NCBI GenBank assembly: GCA_003499955.1
Contig: DNRP01000074.1
Location: 1-17,292 of the forward strand
Source of the DNA: Cyanobacteria bacterium UBA9971
Lineage (GTDB): Bacteria; Cyanobacteriota; Vampirovibrionia; Gastranaerophilales; UBA9971
Direction: 5' to 3'
DNA: 17,292 bases
Below the pieces are notes generated by a model. It made no database searches, was not told where the DNA came from, and saw nothing but the letters and a program-made list of their open reading frames with translations. The position numbers and the translations under genes are program-made. Below, piece after piece: positions 13,663-17,292 of the stretch (positions are counted from its first letter, which is position 1; every line of letters starts with the position of its first letter).

Positions 13663-14943
13663 TTGTACATATTTTATAATATAGCTGTAATATTACTTTC
13701 AATTCTTTTAAGTCCTGTGATTTTAGTGGCGTTTTTGATTAAACCTAAATTCAGGGCAGGATTTTGGCAAAAGATAGGGTTTAGATTGCCACGTCGAGGC
13801 TTTGCCTCTCCTCGCAATGACAGGAAATCTATATGGTTTCATACAGTGTCTGTCGGCGAAGTTAACGCGGTAGAATCACTTGTAAAGAAAGTCAAAATTG
13901 AATTTCCTGATTATAATATTGTGATTACGACTGTCACAAAAACAGGACAGCAAGTTGCGCATAATAAATTTAAAAATATTGCCGATATAATTACATATTT
14001 TCCTTATGATAATAAATTCTCCGTAGATGCGGCGATTAAGGCTTTAAGCCCCAAAATTGTCGTTATTGCAGAAACAGAAATCTGGCCGGTTTTTTGTCAT
14101 GAAGTAAATCAAAAAAATATTCCGCTTGTTTTAGTAAATGGAAGGATTTCACCTAATTCTTACAAAGGCTATAAAAAATTCAAATTTTTCTTTGAAAAAG
14201 TTTTGAAAAATTTCTCTCTTATACTTATGCAGACTGAAGATGATAAGAACAGAATAGTTGACATTGGTGCGGTTTGCGAAAAAGTTGAAATTATGGGCAA
14301 CTTAAAGTTCGATATTACAAATGTTCTGGATCATCATGAAATTAAAGAACTTAAGCATTCCTTAAAATCTCGCGATTATAAAGTTTTAATTGCAGGAAGC
14401 ACGCATAAAGGCGAGGATGAATTAATTATTAACACCTATAAACGGCTTAAGATTGAAATTAACGACCTTAAATTAATAATTGCCCCCAGACATCCCGAAA
14501 GAAATGATCAGGTGCTTAAACTAATCTGTGCCACGGGATTTAAAATCGGATTAAGAAGCAAGAACAGTCATTTCAAAAATACAGATATAATTTTGCTTGA
14601 TACTATGGGCGAGTTGAGCAAATTGTATTCCGTGGCTAAAGTGGCATTTATAGGTGGAAGTTTTTCCGGCACAGGCGGACACAATCCTCTGGAAGCTGCC
14701 ATTTACGGAGTTCCTGTTATTTCAGGTGCAGACGTATTTAATTTTAAAGATATTTATAAATTTATGATCGAAAATCAGGCTGCTTTTATTGTTAATAATG
14801 AAAACCAGCTTTCGATACAAATAAGAGAACTTTTTAAAAACAAAGAAAAACATTCGCAAGTAAGTGAAGCCTGTTTAAGCATTTTTGAAAAAAACAAAGG
14901 CGCGCTTGATTTTGCTATAGACAGGCTTAAAAATTATTTATAG
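13663..14943 (+). CDS. waaA: 3-deoxy-D-manno-octulosonic acid (Kdo) transferase
   Basis: Transfers Kdo from CMP-Kdo to lipid IVA at the inner face of the inner membrane, starting the LPS inner core. 426 residues. Residues 1-25 are the membrane anchor (FYNIAVILLSILLSPVILVAFL). SVGEVNA holds the expected catalytic Glu. TTVTKTGQQVA, AETEIWP, LVNGRIS, MGNLKFD, AGSTHKGEDE, APRHPER and the nucleotide-binding SFSGTGGHNPLEAA follow in the normal order. Residues 42-53 (LPRRGFASPRND) come from a palindromic element between anchor and catalytic region. The start is uncertain: the open frame begins just after a TAA at 13657, with TTG at 13663 and no ATG or clear SD nearby. TTG keeps the whole anchor helix. 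waaA implies a lipid A-containing outer membrane. Confidence 0.95.
   Translation: MYIFYNIAVILLSILLSPVILVAFLIKPKFRAGFWQKIGFRLPRRGFASPRNDRKSIWFHTVSVGEVNAVESLVKKVKIEFPDYNIVITTVTKTGQQVAHNKFKNIADIITYFPYDNKFSVDAAIKALSPKIVVIAETEIWPVFCHEVNQKNIPLVLVNGRISPNSYKGYKKFKFFFEKVLKNFSLILMQTEDDKNRIVDIGAVCEKVEIMGNLKFDITNVLDHHEIKELKHSLKSRDYKVLIAGSTHKGEDELIINTYKRLKIEINDLKLIIAPRHPERNDQVLKLICATGFKIGLRSKNSHFKNTDIILLDTMGELSKLYSVAKVAFIGGSFSGTGGHNPLEAAIYGVPVISGADVFNFKDIYKFMIENQAAFIVNNENQLSIQIRELFKNKEKHSQVSEACLSIFEKNKGALDFAIDRLKNYL
13786..13822 (+). repeat. In-frame palindromic element E (short form)
   Basis: Hairpin GAGGC (13796-13800)/GCCTC (13804-13808) with loop TTT, then the right end CTCGCAATGAC shared with element A. 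It is translated as LPRRGFASPRND. It corresponds to a half-element without the left arm. Confidence 0.8.
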
Positions 14944-14944
14944 A

Positions 14945-14986
14945 AAAGCAAAAGAGCTGACTTTTCAGTCAGCCCATTTGCTTTTT
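14945..14986. terminator. Bidirectional terminator between waaA and SLH gene
   Basis: Inner stem GCTGAC (14956-14961)/GTCAGC (14968-14973), outer arms AAAGCAAA and TTTGCTTT, with TTTTT on the plus strand and a T-rich tail on the minus strand. It starts 2 nt after the waaA stop and ends 32 nt from the stop of the convergent SLH gene. Confidence 0.85.
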
Positions 14987-15017
14987 ATCTGCAAATATTA
15001 CAGATATTTAATTTAAT

Positions 15018-17258
15018 CTATCTGCATGTATCGCATTGATTAGCTGGAGCAGGACATGGAGCAACACATGGAGCTGCTGCACCTGTTGTATTGCAAGCAC
15101 CGAATGCTACTGATAGTCTTTCACCTGGGTTTACTTGAGCAATTCTTGCTCCATCAGGAGAAACTACATAAGCGATTTCGTCGCCGGATTCTTTAAGAAC
15201 GCCTGCTACGCCGGTAAATGCGTTTACGCCTTCATCATATACTCCGACGGCAACTTCTCTAAGTGCGCTAACATAGCTTCTGCCGGCAGCTCTAAATGGT
15301 GTAGCGCCGCATCTGTACCAATTAAACAAATCACTATTTCCGTTAGCTATGTTGTTGAGGAAGCCTTCTGTTGTATTTCCGGCGATTGTTGCTGCGCCGC
15401 CAACTGTTCTGCCAGCGATACCAGCAACTTTACCAGTCCATGAGAATGGCCATGCAACAACTCTTGATACAATATTAGGATTTTTCTCTTTAATAACTGT
15501 AGCTGAAAGAATGTCATTAGGTAAATCAGCTATGCATTTGCCGGATTTAATGCTGTTAAATCCAAGTCTGATTCCGCCGTTGTTGCCCATTCCTGGTCTG
15601 ATAACTTCAACAACTCTGCCGCGTACTTCTGAACCGACAGGGAAGCATTGTCCGTTGATAGTCAAAGGTTCTATTGTTTTAGCTACAAATACATCGCCGA
15701 TTAAACTTGTTCTGGCTGTAACGATGTCTTGCATTTGAACTTTAAGTGTAGGAATTGTTCCGCTTATTATTTGAGGCTGATATGATGCGGCTGCGCCTGT
15801 TGGAGCTACTGTAACGGATTCCATACATAATTTTTCTCTTAATGATTTAATCATTGTAGCAATTTCTGTTCTGCCTGTTAAACCATTAGGATTAATTGAT
15901 GCACAATTAGGCAATCCTTTTGTAACGCCCATATTAAGAGATTTAGCTACAGAAGATTTAGCCCATTCAGGAACAGACCCTGCGTCAGGATATGCTGCTA
16001 ATACGCTTTGAATATCACATGGAGCAACATTTGCAGGAATTAATTTTGCTAATGCGCTTAAGGTTTCTGCATTTGTAGCTGCTTCTTCAGGTCTGAAACG
16101 GTTACAAGAGTTACCGGTCATAATGCCTCTGTTATAAACTTTGTCTATAACTGCATTAGCCCAGTGACATGTTGAAACGTCATTAAAGATTTGTTCTGAA
16201 AATGCGGGAACGCCTTTAAGGTCAAATCCTGCTACTATAGCAGCTGCAAGTTCTGATCTTTTAAGAGGTTGGCATGGTTTGTAATAACGGTCAGGATAAC
16301 CTGCTAAAACACCTTGACATGTTTCATTATTAATATCGCATCCGTCAGGAGTATTGCTGCTAACGTCAGGATACTGATCTCCCACAGGACAACATGGAGC
16401 TGCTGCGCCGCATGGAACTTGAATATAGTCAGTTTTTTGGAATTGTAAGCCGCTTGATGTTTGAATAGGTATAGGACAGCCGCCTAATTGAGCTGCTGCG
16501 CCCATAGGTGCGCCCAATAAACTTAACGGAGCTGCCGCGCCGCAAGGACTACAAACAGGTTCACAAGGACTAAAAGGAGCTGCTGCGCCGCAAGGACCGC
16601 AAGCTGGAGCCACCATTGGAGCACATCCGCCTATAGGAAGAGCTGCGCCTGTTGACATATTATTAAAATAGTTTGACTGTAAAATACTTGTTGCATTAGG
16701 AATATTACATCTTGAAATGTCTGTTCCCTGCATAATTTGATTTGGACATACAGCGCCAAAAGGAGCTGCTCCGCCTGCCATGTTTTTAGGATAAAGAGTA
16801 AGCGCATTGCCAAATTCAGGAGCTGCACTTAAACCGGATGGACATGCATTACCAAGAGCAATAGCTTCTTGACTTCCGCCGATTTGAACAAGTCCGTTTC
16901 CTTTAGGTATAACAACAGATGAATGTCCTATACTAGGGAATGCGAAAGCTTGTCTTTCAAGAGTTTTAGCATTTGGGGCACAGTTTGGCAATGTTGCACT
17001 AACTGCTGCATCACATGGATTACATGGAACAGCGCATGTACATGGATTTGCATGACATGTTGGGCACATTGTTACTCTTTGCGCGCAAGTACATGGGTTC
17101 ATATGACATGTTGGACACATTGTAACTTGAGCAGGCGCCATAGCTTGTGGAGCTGGACATGGAACGCCAGCCGGACAGCTTGCAGCATTTGCAATACCGT
17201 TAACTGTTAAAATACCTATTGAAAGTGCTGCCGCAAGTGAAAGTTTTTTTAAATTCAT
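15018..17258 (-). CDS. Secreted Cys-rich surface protein with three SLH domains
   Basis: A 746-residue exported protein, start ATG 17258 with AAGGAGG upstream (an earlier in-frame TTG at 17276 has no such site). Residues 1-25 are a Sec signal peptide ending NGIANA. Two tandem units of MCPTCHxNPCTCA follow (about 47-75), then a low-complexity region with repeated CGAAAP. SLH-like domains lie near 293-346 (YPDRYYKPCQPLKRSELAAAI), 358-407 (FNDVSTCHWANAVIDKVYNRGIMTG) and 422-474 (YPDAGSVPEWAKSSVAKSLNMGVTKG); each carries extra Cys, suggesting disulfides. The C-terminal 250 residues include DVFVAKTIEPLTINGQCFPVGSEVRGRV, then a Gly/Ala-rich helical stretch and a Cys/Pro tail. SLH domains anchor proteins to cell-wall polymers. 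The exact role is unknown; it is probably an abundant envelope structural protein. Confidence 0.88.
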   Translation of the reverse strand: MNLKKLSLAAALSIGILTVNGIANAASCPAGVPCPAPQAMAPAQVTMCPTCHMNPCTCAQRVTMCPTCHANPCTCAVPCNPCDAAVSATLPNCAPNAKTLERQAFAFPSIGHSSVVIPKGNGLVQIGGSQEAIALGNACPSGLSAAPEFGNALTLYPKNMAGGAAPFGAVCPNQIMQGTDISRCNIPNATSILQSNYFNNMSTGAALPIGGCAPMVAPACGPCGAAAPFSPCEPVCSPCGAAAPLSLLGAPMGAAAQLGGCPIPIQTSSGLQFQKTDYIQVPCGAAAPCCPVGDQYPDVSSNTPDGCDINNETCQGVLAGYPDRYYKPCQPLKRSELAAAIVAGFDLKGVPAFSEQIFNDVSTCHWANAVIDKVYNRGIMTGNSCNRFRPEEAATNAETLSALAKLIPANVAPCDIQSVLAAYPDAGSVPEWAKSSVAKSLNMGVTKGLPNCASINPNGLTGRTEIATMIKSLREKLCMESVTVAPTGAAASYQPQIISGTIPTLKVQMQDIVTARTSLIGDVFVAKTIEPLTINGQCFPVGSEVRGRVVEVIRPGMGNNGGIRLGFNSIKSGKCIADLPNDILSATVIKEKNPNIVSRVVAWPFSWTGKVAGIAGRTVGGAATIAGNTTEGFLNNIANGNSDLFNWYRCGATPFRAAGRSYVSALREVAVGVYDEGVNAFTGVAGVLKESGDEIAYVVSPDGARIAQVNPGERLSVAFGACNTTGAAAPCVAPCPAPANQCDTCR
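15065..16840 (-). repeat. Dispersed short repeat encoding GAAAP in the SLH gene
   Basis: On the plus strand, variants of GGAGCTGCTGCGCC recur near 15068, 16399, 16489, 16531, 16578, 16760 and 16820 within the SLH gene. They encode GAAAP or GAAAQ, usually next to Cys. It is an intragenic low-complexity repeat, not a mobile element. Confidence 0.7.
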
Positions 17259-17264
17259 TTCTTT

Positions 17265-17271
17265 CCTCCTT
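17265..17271 (-). promoter_or_regulatory. Shine-Dalgarno site setting the SLH protein start
   Basis: Minus-strand AAGGAGG lies 6 nt before ATG 17258 and overlaps the region following the alternative TTG 17276, so it supports the shorter protein. Confidence 0.8.
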
Positions 17272-17292
17272 AACAAATTTAATAAAGATAAT

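Noticed and set aside
15135..17210. Plus-strand ORFs opposite the SLH gene
   Set aside because: Composition follows the reverse of the Cys/Ala-rich repeats; no SD; the SLH domains on the minus strand are unambiguous.
17259..17276. TTG start six codons earlier for the SLH protein
   Set aside because: The AAGGAGG site lies after that TTG, and the signal peptide fits the ATG at 17258.
1..17292. Transposon, integrase, phage or toxin-antitoxin genes
   Set aside because: No ORF carries transposase, integrase, capsid or toxin motifs; the HTH protein has no partner toxin beside it.

Overview
The window is AT-rich and reads as chromosomal DNA from a diderm (Gram-negative-type) bacterium. Three genes point to an outer envelope: waaA (Kdo transferase, lipopolysaccharide core), a secreted S-layer-homology (SLH) protein and a pseudopilin-anchored surface protein. 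SLH domains together with LPS and a class III (type IV pilin-like) signal peptide fit the non-photosynthetic cyanobacterial sister lineage (Melainabacteria/Vampirovibrionia, for example the gut Gastranaerophilales). That placement is inference from gene content and composition; no rRNA or other marker gene is present.

Layout. Positions 1-3.8 kb hold minus-strand genes: a phosphoenolpyruvate synthase whose C-terminus runs off the left edge, an Asn/Gln-rich protein built from about 27-residue repeats, and a single-domain amidohydrolase of the cytosine-deaminase type. The amidohydrolase lies behind a strong promoter, a 41-codon ORF and an intrinsic terminator, which looks like an attenuated leader. 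Positions 3.9-6.4 kb hold two tandem paralogous GT4 glycosyltransferases, probably envelope glycan enzymes. A small regulator made of two gapless copies of one HTH unit follows on the minus strand. From 6.9 to 9.3 kb a good sigma70-type promoter and a structured leader precede a 725-residue pseudopilin-anchored protein with two C-terminal Lcl_C/DUF1566-like domains. Then come a TspO/MBR membrane protein, a 71-aa hypothetical (minus strand), mutS, a 104-aa hypothetical (minus strand), waaA, and a Cys-rich SLH surface protein (minus strand).

The most unusual signal is a family of short palindromic DNA elements inserted in frame inside protein-coding genes. I find five, in both glycosyltransferases (one has two), mutS and waaA. 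All are read in the same frame, so the right end always gives (R/Q/K)-N-D and the left ends give C/Y-H-x-E. All sit in predicted linkers or loops, including one immediately before the MutS Walker A motif. The paralogous glycosyltransferases carry different elements at the same inter-domain linker. This resembles the protein-coding palindromic elements known from Rickettsia.

The genes do not form one pathway. The common themes are envelope glycan/LPS synthesis (two GT4 enzymes, WaaA) and surface display (pseudopilin-lectin-like protein, SLH protein), mixed with housekeeping genes (ppsA, mutS). No rRNA, tRNA, CRISPR array, transposase or phage gene was seen.
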